Positions 25,552 to 33,524 of a DNA stretch of 64,000 nt are shown here, piece by piece. This DNA comes from Streptomyces niveus (GTDB lineage Bacteria > Actinomycetota > Actinomycetes > Streptomycetales > Streptomycetaceae). The DNA lies in the NCBI RefSeq assembly GCF_002009175.1, contig NZ_CP018047.1:1674001-1738000 (forward strand), in the 5' to 3' direction. The notes under the pieces were generated by a model. That model saw only the letters and a program-made list of their open reading frames with translations. It was not told where the DNA came from and made no database searches. Numbering within the stretch: position 1 is the first letter of the stretch; each line of letters starts with the position of its first letter. The translations under genes were made by a program, and so were the position numbers.

Positions 25552-25587
25552 GCGGTGGACGGCGGCCCCCCAACCGCCGTCCACCGC
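25552..25587. terminator. Hairpin terminator after the DyP gene
   Basis: GCGGTGGACGGCGG (25552-25565) pairs perfectly with CCGCCGTCCACCGC (25574-25587), loop of 8 bases, 76 bases after the DyP stop and 31 bases before the next gene. Confidence 0.75.
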
Positions 25588-25618
25588 ACCCCGCGCCTCC
25601 AAGGGCCATGATGGAGGT

Positions 25619-27277
25619 ATGGCAAATCCGACAATTCTGACCGTCGACGACGATCCGGCCGTCTCCCGGGCCGTCGCCCGCGACATCCGGCGGCAGTACG
25701 GCGAGAGCTACCGCGTCGTACGCGCCGTGTCGGGCGAGGAGGCGCTGGAAGCGCTGCGGGAGATCAAGCTGCGTGGGGACCAGCTCGCGATCATGCTGGC
25801 CGACTACCGGATGCCCCGGATGAACGGCCTTGAATTCCTCGAAGCCGCGATGGATCTCTTCCCCCTGGCCCGCCGGGTGCTGCTGACCGCGTACGCGGAC
25901 ACCGACGCCGCGATCGACGCCATCAACGTCGTGGATCTCGACCACTATCTGCTCAAGCCGTGGAGTCCGCCGGAGCAGAACCTCTACCCGGTGATCGACT
26001 CGCTCCTGGAGCTGTGGCTGGCGACCCCGGATCCGGGTGTCACGGAGACCCGCGTGGTCGGCCACCGGTGGTCGGCGCCGTCCTTCGCCGTACGGGACTT
26101 CCTGGCCCGCAACCTCGTGCCGTACCGGTGGCTGATCTCGGACGAGCCGGAGGGCGGCCGGCTGCTGGCCGCCGCCGGACTCACCCAGGCGGACGTGCCG
26201 ACGGTCGTCACCTCCGACGGAAAGACGCTGGTGAACCCCTCGGAGCGGGAGCTGGCCGCGCACGTCGGGCTGAGCACCGTACCGGCATCCGACTTCTACG
26301 ACCTGGTGGTCGTCGGCGGCGGCCCCGCCGGTCTCGGCGCGGCCGTCTACGGCGCGTCCGAAGGGCTCCGGACGCTGCTGGTGGAGCAGCAGGCGACCGG
26401 CGGGCAGGCCGGGCAGAGCAGCCGGATCGAGAACTATCTGGGTTTCCCCGACGGTGTGTCGGGGCGGCAGTTGACGGAGCGGGCCCGCCGCCAGGCGCTC
26501 AAGTTCGGGGCGGAGATCCTCAGCACCCAGCGGGTGGTCGCGCTGGACGCGGCGGGCTCCGGCCGCGTGCTGCGCCTGGGCGAGGAGAGCGCGGTCACCG
26601 CTCACACCGTGGTCCTGGCCACCGGGGTCTCCTACCGGAGGCTCGGCGCGGTCGGCGTGGAGGAGCTGACCGGCACCGGGGTCTTCTACGGGTCCACCGT
26701 GACCGAGGCGATCAACTGCTCCGACGAGGAGGTCTACATCGTCGGCGGCGCCAACTCCGCCGGGCAGGCGGCCGTGTACTTCTCCCGTTACGCGCGCCGT
26801 GTGCATGTGCTGATCCGCCAGGGCGATCTGACGCGTTCGATGTCGAGCTATCTGATCGACCAGCTCAACGACATCGACGTCATCGAGGTCCATCCGTGGA
26901 CCGAGGTGACGTGCGCGGAGGGCGACGGGCATCTGCAGAGCCTGACCCTGCGCGACTCCCGGTCCGGGGAGAGCAGGGACGTGCCGACGTCGTGGCTGTT
27001 CGTCTTCATCGGCGCCGAGCCCCACACCGACTGGCTGGACGGCGCCGTCACCCGCGACGAGCGCGGCTTCGTCGTCACCGGCACGGATCTCATGACGAGC
27101 GGGCGGCGCCCGGCGGGCTGGGGCCTGCCGCGCGATCCGTACCACCTGGAGACGAGCGTCCCGGGTGTCTTCGCGGCGGGGGACGTGCGCGCCACCTCGG
27201 TCAAGCGTGTCGCGTCCGCCGTCGGTGAGGGCGCCATGGCCGTTTCCCTGGTGCATCGATATCTGGAGGCACAGTGA
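25619..27277 (+). CDS. Receiver-domain / thioredoxin-reductase-like flavoprotein fusion
   Basis: A 552-residue protein. An N-terminal response-regulator receiver (about 1-130) has the acidic pocket VDDDP, phospho-acceptor Asp62 in LADYRMPRMNG, and TAYAD and LLKPWSPPEQ. A linker domain (about 140-220) follows, then an FAD/NAD(P) reductase of the thioredoxin-reductase class (GGGPAGLGAA at about 233, GATxG-like ATGVSYR, second Rossmann GGANSAGQAA, and FAAGDVRATSVKRVA). The CxxC redox pair is reduced to AINC (Cys about 367), so it cannot be a standard TrxR. The start is odd: GGAGG lies only one base before the ATG. Coupled to the histidine kinase that follows. Confidence 0.85.
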   Translation: MANPTILTVDDDPAVSRAVARDIRRQYGESYRVVRAVSGEEALEALREIKLRGDQLAIMLADYRMPRMNGLEFLEAAMDLFPLARRVLLTAYADTDAAIDAINVVDLDHYLLKPWSPPEQNLYPVIDSLLELWLATPDPGVTETRVVGHRWSAPSFAVRDFLARNLVPYRWLISDEPEGGRLLAAAGLTQADVPTVVTSDGKTLVNPSERELAAHVGLSTVPASDFYDLVVVGGGPAGLGAAVYGASEGLRTLLVEQQATGGQAGQSSRIENYLGFPDGVSGRQLTERARRQALKFGAEILSTQRVVALDAAGSGRVLRLGEESAVTAHTVVLATGVSYRRLGAVGVEELTGTGVFYGSTVTEAINCSDEEVYIVGGANSAGQAAVYFSRYARRVHVLIRQGDLTRSMSSYLIDQLNDIDVIEVHPWTEVTCAEGDGHLQSLTLRDSRSGESRDVPTSWLFVFIGAEPHTDWLDGAVTRDERGFVVTGTDLMTSGRRPAGWGLPRDPYHLETSVPGVFAAGDVRATSVKRVASAVGEGAMAVSLVHRYLEAQ

Positions 27278-28773
27278 GCACCACAACGGAGGACCGGCTG
27301 ACACCCGAGCAGCTGCGCACCCTCTTCCTGTTCGAGTCGCTGAGCATCGAACAGCTCCACTGGCTGGCGGAGCGCGGCCGGGTCGAGCGACGGGACGCCG
27401 GTGAGGTGGTGTACCGGGAGGGGGACCCGGCCACCTGCTTCTTCGTGCTGCTCAGCGGGGCCATCTCGCTCCACCGGGTCCTGCACGGCGACGACGTCGA
27501 GGTCAACAGGACCGACCAGCGGGGCGTGTACAGCGGCGCGACGCGGGCGTATCTGGGCGACCGGGTCGAGCAGTCGTATCCGCACACGATGCGCGCGGTC
27601 AGCGACGCCGAGTTCCTCGTCCTGCCGGCCGAGGAGTTCGCGTACGCGGTGCGCACCTGGTTCCCGATGGCGCTGCATTTGCTGGAGGGGCTGTTCTTCG
27701 GTACGCGGGCGGCCAACGCGATCGTCAACGAGCGGGAGCGGCTGCTGGCCCTGGCGTCGCTGTCCGCCGGTCTCACCCATGAGCTGAACAACCCCGCAGC
27801 GGCGGCCCTGCGGGCGACGGCCGGGCTGCGCGAGCGGGTCACGGGCATGCGGCACAAGCTGGCCATGATCGCCGACGGCCGGCTCGACGGGGCCGCGCTG
27901 CACAAGCTGGTGGGGCTCCAGGACGACGCCGTCCAGCGTGCCGCGGCGGGTGTCGAGATGACGGCGATGGAGACCTCCGACGCGGAGGACACCGTCAGCG
28001 ACTGGCTGGAGGAGCGGGGGCTGGCCCGCGCGTGGGACCTGGCGCCGTCACTCGTGGCGGCGGGCATCGGGGTGCCGTGGCTGACGGAGGCGGCTTCCAC
28101 GGTGGGCGACGAGTACTTCGAGGGGGCGGTGCGCTGGATCACCTACACCATCGACACCGAGCTGATGATGGGCGAGATCGACGACTCCGTGGAGCGGATC
28201 TCGGATCTGGTCGGGGCGGCCCGGCAGTACTCGCAGCTCGACCGCACCCCGTTGCAGATCGTCGACGTGCACGCCCTGATCGACGCCACGCTGACCATGC
28301 TCCAGGCCAAAATCCCGGGCAATGTCCGGGTGGTCAGGGAGTACGAGCACGACCTGCCGTCGATCCCCGCCTACGGTGCGGAGCTGAACCAGGTGTGGAC
28401 GAATCTGATCGTCAACGCCCTGGACGCGATGCCGGACGGCGGCACGCTCACGCTGCGCACCTGGCGCGAGGACAAGCGGCTGATGGTGGAGATCGCGGAC
28501 ACGGGGGTGGGCATCGCGAAGGAGGTGCGGCCACGGATCTTCGAGCCGTTCTTCACGACCAAGCAGGTCGGCGAGGGCACGGGGCTGGGGCTGGACATCT
28601 CGTACCGCATCGTGGTCAACAAGCACCACGGGGACCTCAAGGTCACCTCGCGTCCGGGGGACACCCGTTTCCAGGTGTGCCTGCCGATCGAGGAGGAGGC
28701 GGTCAGCCCGGCGGCCGGGGAGTCGGACGGCCGAGCGTCCGGAGAGAAGGTCAGCCCAGCAGCTGATGAGTGA
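27274..28773 (+). CDS. cNMP-binding-domain sensor histidine kinase
   Basis: A 499-residue soluble kinase. A cyclic-nucleotide-binding domain (about 10-145, GEVVYREGDPATCFFVLLSG) is followed by an unusual H-box ASLSAGLTHELNNPAAAA (His about 169), a long helical insert (about 185-300), and the HATPase core with N-box NQVWTNLIVNALDAMPDGG (about 371), DTGVGI and GEGTGLGLDISYR. GTG 27274 overlaps the upstream stop (GTGA). The obvious partner is the receiver domain of the upstream flavoprotein. Input could be cAMP or another ligand; there are no TM helices. Confidence 0.88.
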   Translation: MSTTTEDRLTPEQLRTLFLFESLSIEQLHWLAERGRVERRDAGEVVYREGDPATCFFVLLSGAISLHRVLHGDDVEVNRTDQRGVYSGATRAYLGDRVEQSYPHTMRAVSDAEFLVLPAEEFAYAVRTWFPMALHLLEGLFFGTRAANAIVNERERLLALASLSAGLTHELNNPAAAALRATAGLRERVTGMRHKLAMIADGRLDGAALHKLVGLQDDAVQRAAAGVEMTAMETSDAEDTVSDWLEERGLARAWDLAPSLVAAGIGVPWLTEAASTVGDEYFEGAVRWITYTIDTELMMGEIDDSVERISDLVGAARQYSQLDRTPLQIVDVHALIDATLTMLQAKIPGNVRVVREYEHDLPSIPAYGAELNQVWTNLIVNALDAMPDGGTLTLRTWREDKRLMVEIADTGVGIAKEVRPRIFEPFFTTKQVGEGTGLGLDISYRIVVNKHHGDLKVTSRPGDTRFQVCLPIEEEAVSPAAGESDGRASGEKVSPAADE

Positions 28774-29017
28774 AGCACCAGCGCCACTCCTCGCCGGGCT
28801 CCAGGGAGCGCATGACGGGGTGACCGGTCTGTGTGAAGTGTTCGGTCGCGTGCCGCAGCGGTGAGCTGTCGCAGCATCCGACGTGTCCGCAGGACAGACA
28901 GAGCCGCAGATGGACCCAGTCCCGGCGGTCGAGTGCGACACAGTCGACGCATTCGTCGGTGCGCGAGAGGGGCGCCACGTCAGCAGTCGCGTTGGCGAGA
29001 TCTGTACATGTACCCAT
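28751..29017 (-). CDS. UBP-type zinc-finger protein
   Basis: An 88-residue protein from ATG 29017. Zinc ligands are arranged as in ZnF-UBP domains: CVDC (with [20 protein letters not shown]), [26 protein letters not shown]. The fold binds a C-terminal diglycine in eukaryotes; the bacterial role is unknown. It is convergent with the histidine kinase and overlaps its last 23 bases. Such genes often lie beside TrxR-like/kinase pairs in actinobacteria, so a linked redox role is possible. Confidence 0.85.
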   Translation of the reverse strand: MGTCTDLANATADVAPLSRTDECVDCVALDRRDWVHLRLCLSCGHVGCCDSSPLRHATEHFTQTGHPVMRSLEPGEEWRWCFTHQLLG

Positions 29018-29178
29018 GCCGCCACGGTACTGCGGCGGGGCGCCGGGGGCGCGTCGGAGAGCCACGGAGGACGGGCGGGCGCCGGGCGCGAGGGGACGCG
29101 GATCCGCAGGGACCGCGGAGACCGCGAAGTCTCTCAAGTCCGGAGACTTCGGACCTGTCGGCGGGCAGACTGACTGCC

Positions 29179-30594
29179 GTGACGACACTGAGCAAAGGCG
29201 CCAATCTCCCGGTGACGGTCCCCTCCGTGCGGGCCGTCCTCAGCTGGTCGGCGGGGCCCGGCATACCGGACGTGGACGGCTCCGCCCTCCTGTTGACCGA
29301 CGTCGGACAGGTGCGCTCCGACGGCGACTTCGTCTTCTACAACCAGCCGCACCACGCCTCCGGCGCCGTACGCCACATCGGCAAGCAGCCGGGCGCCGAC
29401 TCCGTGGAGGTGGATCTCGCCCGGCTGGAGCCGGGCATCGAGCGCGTGGCGCTGTGCGCGTCCGCCGACGGCGGGACGTTCGGGCAGGTGCCCGGGCTGC
29501 GGTTGCGGCTGCTGGACGCGGCGTCCGGCGCGGAGCTGGCGCGTTTCGACATGGAGGCCGGCTCGGAGACCGCGTATGTGAGCGGTGAGCTGTACCGGCG
29601 GGGAGGCGCGTGGAAGTTCCGGGCGGTCGGGCAGGGGTACGCGAGCGGGCTGGCGGGGCTGGCGACGGACTTCGGCATCACGGTCGACGAGGAGCCACCG
29701 CCGGTAGCGGCTCCCGCCCCAGTACGTGCCCCCGCCCCCGTACCGGCTCCTGCCCCGGCGCCGATGCCGCCCCGGGCGCCGGCCGCTCCGTCTGTCCCCT
29801 CGCCCGCCGTTGGCCGGCCCGGCCCCCGTCTCACCAAGGGTGAGGAGCGGCTGCCCGTCGACATGCGCAAGCGCCTCTCGCTGCGCAAGGAACAGGTCGC
29901 GGTCAGCCTGGACAAGCACGGTGTCACCGGCGTCGTCGCGCGCGTCATCCTCGTCCTCGACGCCTCGGGCTCGATGAGCGCGCTCTACACGCGCGGCGTG
30001 GTGAAGAACGTCGCCGAGCGGATGGCGGCCGTCGCGGCGCAGCTCGACGACGACGGCGAGATGCAGGCGTGGACGTTCGCCACCAACCCGGCGCGGCTGC
30101 CCGATCTGGTGATCGGCGAGCTGCCCGAGTGGCTGAGGCTGCATGTGCGGGTGGGGCAGATGAGTCTCTTCGGCCGTAAGAAGCCGCCAAAGGGTCTGGT
30201 GGCGGGGCAGGTCGACATGCGGGCGGTCGGTTTCCAGAACGAGGAGCAGAAGGTCATCGCGGAGGTGCGTGCGTACGTGCGCGAGAATCCCGTGCCCGCG
30301 CCGACCCTGGTCCTGTTCTTCTCGGACGGCGGTGTGTACCGGGACGCCGAGATCGAGCGGGAGCTGCGTGCGGCTGTCGAGGAGCCGGTGTTCTGGCAGT
30401 TCGTCGGGCTCGGCAGGGCCAACTACGGGGTGCTGCAACGCTTCGACACGATGGCGGGCCGCCGCGTCGACAACGTCGGCTTCTTCGCCGTGGACGACAT
30501 CGAGCGGGTCTCGGATCCGGAGCTGTACGACCGGCTCCTGTCGGAGTTCCCCTCATGGCTGCGGGAGGCACGGCAGGCGGGGATCCTGCGCTGA
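29179..30594 (+). CDS. TerD-domain / VWA-domain fusion protein
   Basis: A 471-residue cytoplasmic protein. A TerD (stress-protein) domain at about 1-172 (LSKGANLPV, ending [31 protein letters not shown]) is joined by a Pro/Ala-rich linker (about 175-215) to a VWA domain (about 245-460) with an intact MIDAS motif [12 protein letters not shown] (about 256). GTG 29179 is the only start that gives the TerD N terminus. TerD domains bind calcium; TerD/VWA proteins are part of tellurite-type stress modules. A related stand-alone TerD gene is at 32696. Confidence 0.88.
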   Translation: MTTLSKGANLPVTVPSVRAVLSWSAGPGIPDVDGSALLLTDVGQVRSDGDFVFYNQPHHASGAVRHIGKQPGADSVEVDLARLEPGIERVALCASADGGTFGQVPGLRLRLLDAASGAELARFDMEAGSETAYVSGELYRRGGAWKFRAVGQGYASGLAGLATDFGITVDEEPPPVAAPAPVRAPAPVPAPAPAPMPPRAPAAPSVPSPAVGRPGPRLTKGEERLPVDMRKRLSLRKEQVAVSLDKHGVTGVVARVILVLDASGSMSALYTRGVVKNVAERMAAVAAQLDDDGEMQAWTFATNPARLPDLVIGELPEWLRLHVRVGQMSLFGRKKPPKGLVAGQVDMRAVGFQNEEQKVIAEVRAYVRENPVPAPTLVLFFSDGGVYRDAEIERELRAAVEEPVFWQFVGLGRANYGVLQRFDTMAGRRVDNVGFFAVDDIERVSDPELYDRLLSEFPSWLREARQAGILR

Positions 30595-30615
30595 GCCGGT
30601 CACATCCAGCGCAAT

Positions 30616-30688
30616 AAACAAACTAGTTTGTTTGACGATCGGGAGTCACGGGAGTACGTTCCACGATGAGACAACAAACTAGTTAGTT
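30616..30688. promoter_or_regulatory. Two TetR operators before the alcohol dehydrogenase gene
   Basis: AAACAAACTAGTTTGTTT (30616-30633) is a perfect 18-bp palindrome. AACAAACTAGTTAGTT (30673-30688) repeats its core with one mismatch. Their centres are 56 bp apart, bracketing the likely promoter of the gene at 30713. A third, diverged copy precedes the TetR gene (31816-31832), linking the regulator to these sites. Confidence 0.75.
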
Positions 30689-30712
30689 ACCCGTGGAAGG
30701 GAAGCATCCGCC

Positions 30713-31816
30713 ATGAGGAACGCCACCGGATGGGCCGCCCACCGACAGGGCGGCCCGCTGGAGCCCTGGGACTTCACCCGCCGCGATCTCCTCGGCGACG
30801 ACGTCGCCGTACGGGTGGAGTACTGCGGTGTCTGCGCCACCGACATCTCCGCCGTCAACCACGGCAGCGAGTTCCCGGTCGTACCCGGCCACGAGATGGT
30901 CGGCGAGATCACCGCGACCGGCGACGCCGTGACCCGTTTCCGGGTCGGCGACAAGGTCGCGGTGGGCAACATCATCGACTCCTGCGGCGTCTGCCCGCCC
31001 TGCCTGGCCGGCCGGGAGAACTGGTGCCTGCGGTATCCGACGCTGACCTACGGCAGCACCGACCCGAAGGACGGCCTCACGACGCGGGGCGGCTACTCCT
31101 CCGAGTACGTACTGCCGGAGAGGTTCACGTACCACCTGCCCGAAGGGCTCGACCCGGCCGCCGCCGCGCCGCTGATGTGCGCGGGCATCACCACGTACGT
31201 ACCGCTGAAGCGGTGGGGAGCGGGGCCCGGCCGGACGGTCGGCATCGTCGGTATGGGCGGGCTGGGACATCTCGCACTGAAGATCGCCCATCACATGGGC
31301 GCCGAGGTCGTCCAGTTCACGCGCACGGCCGACAAGGCGGACGAGGCGCGCGCTCTCGGCGCGGACGACGTCGTCCTGTCGACGGACGAGAAGGAGATGG
31401 CCGCGCAGACGGGCCGCTTCGACCTCATCCTCGACACGGTCGGCGCCGCGCATTCGCTGGAGCCGTACATGGCCGCGCTCGCGATGGACGGCACGCTGTG
31501 CGTGGTGGGCATCCCGCCGGGGGACCTCACCGTCAGCCCGCTGAGCCTGATCGTCGGTGCGAAGACGCTGGCGGGCGCGGGGAGCGGCGGGACCGCCGAG
31601 ACGCGGGAGATGCTCGACTTCTGCGCCGAGCACGGCATCGTGGCTGATGTGGAGGTCATGCGCCCGGACCAGGTCAACGAGGCGCTGGACCGGCTCGCAC
31701 GCAACGATGTCCGGTACCGGTTCGTCCTGGACATGGCGGCGGGTGGCGGCGGCAGGAGCGCCGACAAGAACACCGACGAGAACACCTACGAGAGCACCGA
31801 CAAGGCGACCGGGTGA
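30713..31816 (+). CDS. Zinc-dependent alcohol dehydrogenase (YahK/AdhC-like, NADP-type)
   Basis: A 367-residue MDR-superfamily enzyme. It shows catalytic-zinc ligands in YCGVCATD (Cys about 37), GHEMVGEITATG (His about 62, Glu 63) and a late Cys in PLMCAGITTY (about 159). The structural zinc site is SCGVCPPCLAGRENWC (four Cys, about 93-106). The Rossmann motif is GIVGMGGLGHLALK (about 178). It reduces or oxidises aldehydes and alcohols. The C-terminal tail after about 345 is a low-complexity Asp/Asn/Lys/Thr stretch. Likely repressed by the TetR product of the next gene. Confidence 0.88.
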   Translation: MRNATGWAAHRQGGPLEPWDFTRRDLLGDDVAVRVEYCGVCATDISAVNHGSEFPVVPGHEMVGEITATGDAVTRFRVGDKVAVGNIIDSCGVCPPCLAGRENWCLRYPTLTYGSTDPKDGLTTRGGYSSEYVLPERFTYHLPEGLDPAAAAPLMCAGITTYVPLKRWGAGPGRTVGIVGMGGLGHLALKIAHHMGAEVVQFTRTADKADEARALGADDVVLSTDEKEMAAQTGRFDLILDTVGAAHSLEPYMAALAMDGTLCVVGIPPGDLTVSPLSLIVGAKTLAGAGSGGTAETREMLDFCAEHGIVADVEVMRPDQVNEALDRLARNDVRYRFVLDMAAGGGGRSADKNTDENTYESTDKATG

Positions 31817-31832
31817 CAAACCGGTTGGTTTA
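31816..31832. promoter_or_regulatory. TetR operator before the TetR gene
   Basis: ACAAACCGGTTGGTTTA (31816-31832) has the same AAAC-N4-GTTnGTTT layout as the palindromes at 30616 and 30673, with CCGG in place of CTAG. It lies 10 bases before the TetR start, so auto-repression is expected. Confidence 0.65.
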
Positions 31833-31842
31833 GCCTTCAGCC

Positions 31843-32430
31843 ATGAAGACGGGACAGATCACAAGCGCGGGCCAGGCGTCCCGGCGCCGACTGCTCGACG
31901 CCGCGACGGCGGAGTTCGCCGCGTACGGCATCGCGGGCGCACGCGTCGACCGGATCTCCGCCACCGCCCAGGTCAACAAGGCGCAGCTCTACGCGTACTT
32001 CGGCAACAAGGACAAGCTGTTCGACGCCGTCTTCGCCGAGCACCTGGACCTGATCGTGGACACGGTTCCCGTCACGGGCGACGATCTTCCCGGCTACGCG
32101 GTCCGGCTGTACGACGCCTATCTCGTCCATCCCGAACTCGTCCGCCTGGCCACCTGGGCCCGCCTCGAACGCACCCCCACCGGCGACCTGTTCCACTTCA
32201 TGCCGGGGCACGACACCGAGAAACTGCGTTCGATCACCGACGCGCAGGCACAGGGCGTCGTCGATCCGTCGATCCCGGCGGCGGAAGTGCTCGCCATGGT
32301 CACGGCCATGTCGATGACCTGGTCGCCGGCCAGCGTCATGTACACCGCGAGCGACGACGAGCCGGAGTCCGCCCACGACCGCCGCCGCGCGGCGCTCGCG
32401 CTCACGGTGCGGCGGGCGTTCACGCTGTAG
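31843..32430 (+). CDS. TetR-family regulator of the alcohol dehydrogenase gene
   Basis: A 195-residue regulator. HTH at about residues 12-60 (SRRRLLDAATAEFAAYGIAG, NKAQLYAYFGNKDKLFDAVF) and a C-terminal ligand domain of the AefR/TetR_C type (RLATWARLER). It follows the dehydrogenase gene by 26 bases, and both have matching operators, so it most likely represses the pair and responds to an aldehyde- or quinone-like inducer (inferred). Confidence 0.87.
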   Translation: MKTGQITSAGQASRRRLLDAATAEFAAYGIAGARVDRISATAQVNKAQLYAYFGNKDKLFDAVFAEHLDLIVDTVPVTGDDLPGYAVRLYDAYLVHPELVRLATWARLERTPTGDLFHFMPGHDTEKLRSITDAQAQGVVDPSIPAAEVLAMVTAMSMTWSPASVMYTASDDEPESAHDRRRAALALTVRRAFTL

Positions 32431-32432
32431 GG

Positions 32433-32484
32433 CCGTCTTGTCCCACCGTCTTGTCCCACCGTCTTGTCCCGCCGTCTTGTCCCT
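32433..32484. repeat. Four tandem 13-bp repeats
   Basis: The unit ccgtcttgtccca occurs four times without gaps; the last base of units 3 and 4 is g and t. They start 3 bases after the TetR stop. Likely a minisatellite; no coding. Confidence 0.85.
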
Positions 32485-32513
32485 CGGTCTGTACCACCGC
32501 ACCCGTACTGTTA

Positions 32514-32658
32514 GCTTCTACAGTGCTGTAGAAGCAAGCGCTACGGCCGACAGTCGGCGGTGCGGGGGGCGGGGCGTACCCCCCGCACCGCTCCGTCCGC
32601 ACGACTGCCTCCGGACCGCTCCCCTGCGCCGCTCGCAATTTCTACAGTGTTGTAGATT
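32514..32658. promoter_or_regulatory. Paired TCTACA/TGTAGA operators flanking a hairpin, upstream of terD
   Basis: GCTTCTACAGTGCTGTAGAAGC (32514-32535, arms of 10) and a second copy at 32637-32658 (core TCTACAGTGTTGTAGA) are 123 bp apart. Between them GCGGTGCGGGGGG (32557-32569) and CCCCCCGCACCGC (32579-32591) make a perfect 13-bp stem. The second site is 38 bases before the terD GTG. The TACA-n-TGTA symmetry resembles BlaI/MecI-family operators, but no such regulator is nearby. The hairpin may end a short transcript or separate two promoters. Confidence 0.65.
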
Positions 32659-32695
32659 TTGATCAGTCCTTACCTTCGAGCACCAGGAGAAGATC

Positions 32696-33271
32696 GTGGG
32701 AGTTTCCCTCTCCAAAGGCGGCAACGTTTCGCTCAGCAAGGAGGCGCCGGGCCTGACGGCGGTGCTCATCGGCCTGGGCTGGGACGCGCGCAGCACGACC
32801 GGCGCCGACTTCGACCTCGACGCGAGCGCGCTGCTGGTCAACGCGGCCGGCAAGGTCCCCTCCGACCAGCACTTCATCTTCTACAACAACCTCAAGAGCC
32901 CCGACGGTTCGGTCGAGCACACCGGTGACAACCTCACCGGTGAGGGCGAGGGCGACGACGAGTCGCTGAAGGTCAACCTCGCCGGCGTCCCCGCCGACGT
33001 CGACAAGATCGTCTTCCCGGTCTCCATCCACGAGGCCGAGTCGCGCAGCCAGAGCTTCGGCCAGGTCCGCAACGCGTTCATCCGCGTGGTGAACCAGGAC
33101 GGCGGCGCGGAACTCGCGCGCTACGACCTCACCGAGGACGCCTCGACGGAGACCGCGATGGTCTTCGGCGAGCTGTACCGCAACGGCGCGGAGTGGAAGT
33201 TCCGTGCCGTGGGCCAGGGTTACGCCTCCGGCCTCTCCGGCATCGCCACCGACTTCGGCGTCGGCGTCTGA
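32696..33271 (+). CDS. terD: TerD-family stress protein
   Basis: A 191-residue, full-length TerD protein with the canonical opening [19 protein letters not shown], the Asp-rich calcium-binding FDLDASALL and [12 protein letters not shown], and the ending [32 protein letters not shown] 32696 follows AGGAGAAGATC. The family is cytoplasmic, binds calcium and is linked to tellurite, oxidative and envelope stress. It is monocistronic, with a strong terminator just downstream and paired operators upstream. Confidence 0.95.
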   Translation: MGVSLSKGGNVSLSKEAPGLTAVLIGLGWDARSTTGADFDLDASALLVNAAGKVPSDQHFIFYNNLKSPDGSVEHTGDNLTGEGEGDDESLKVNLAGVPADVDKIVFPVSIHEAESRSQSFGQVRNAFIRVVNQDGGAELARYDLTEDASTETAMVFGELYRNGAEWKFRAVGQGYASGLSGIATDFGVGV

Positions 33272-33282
33272 GCTGAACCACA

Positions 33283-33328
33283 CGCCGCCGGTCCCGGAAC
33301 AGCCGTCAGGCTTCCGGGGCCGGCGGCG
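33283..33328. terminator. terD terminator hairpin
   Basis: CGCCGCCGGTCCCGGAA (33283-33299) pairs with TTCCGGGGCCGGCGGCG (33312-33328) with one mismatch, loop of 12 bases, starting 12 bases after the terD stop. Confidence 0.85.
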
Positions 33329-33337
33329 TCGCGCTTT

Positions 33338-33377
33338 CCGGGTTGCCGGGTTGCCGGGTTGCCGGGTTGCCGGGTTG
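33338..33377. repeat. Five tandem 8-bp repeats
   Basis: ccgggttg is repeated five times in a row between terD and the DUF4157 gene. An 8-bp unit would change frame on slippage, and no gene is there. Confidence 0.85.
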
Positions 33378-33524
33378 CCCGATGGGGCACCGCCGGGTGC
33401 CCCGGCCGGGCCGGTGTGCGGCCTGGACCCGGAAGGGGTCGGCGGCAAGGGTGGAGCGTGGGGAACGCCGCGAGCGGCCCCCGGCCCGGCAGCCGAACGA
33501 CCGGTGCGGTCAGGGGAGATGACG

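Noticed and set aside
25544..27304. 586-codon minus-strand frame over the fusion flavoprotein
   Set aside because: Antisense shadow; the plus strand shows receiver and FAD motifs.
32433..33377. CRISPR array
   Set aside because: The repeats are 8 and 13 bp, directly adjacent with no spacers, and there are no cas genes.
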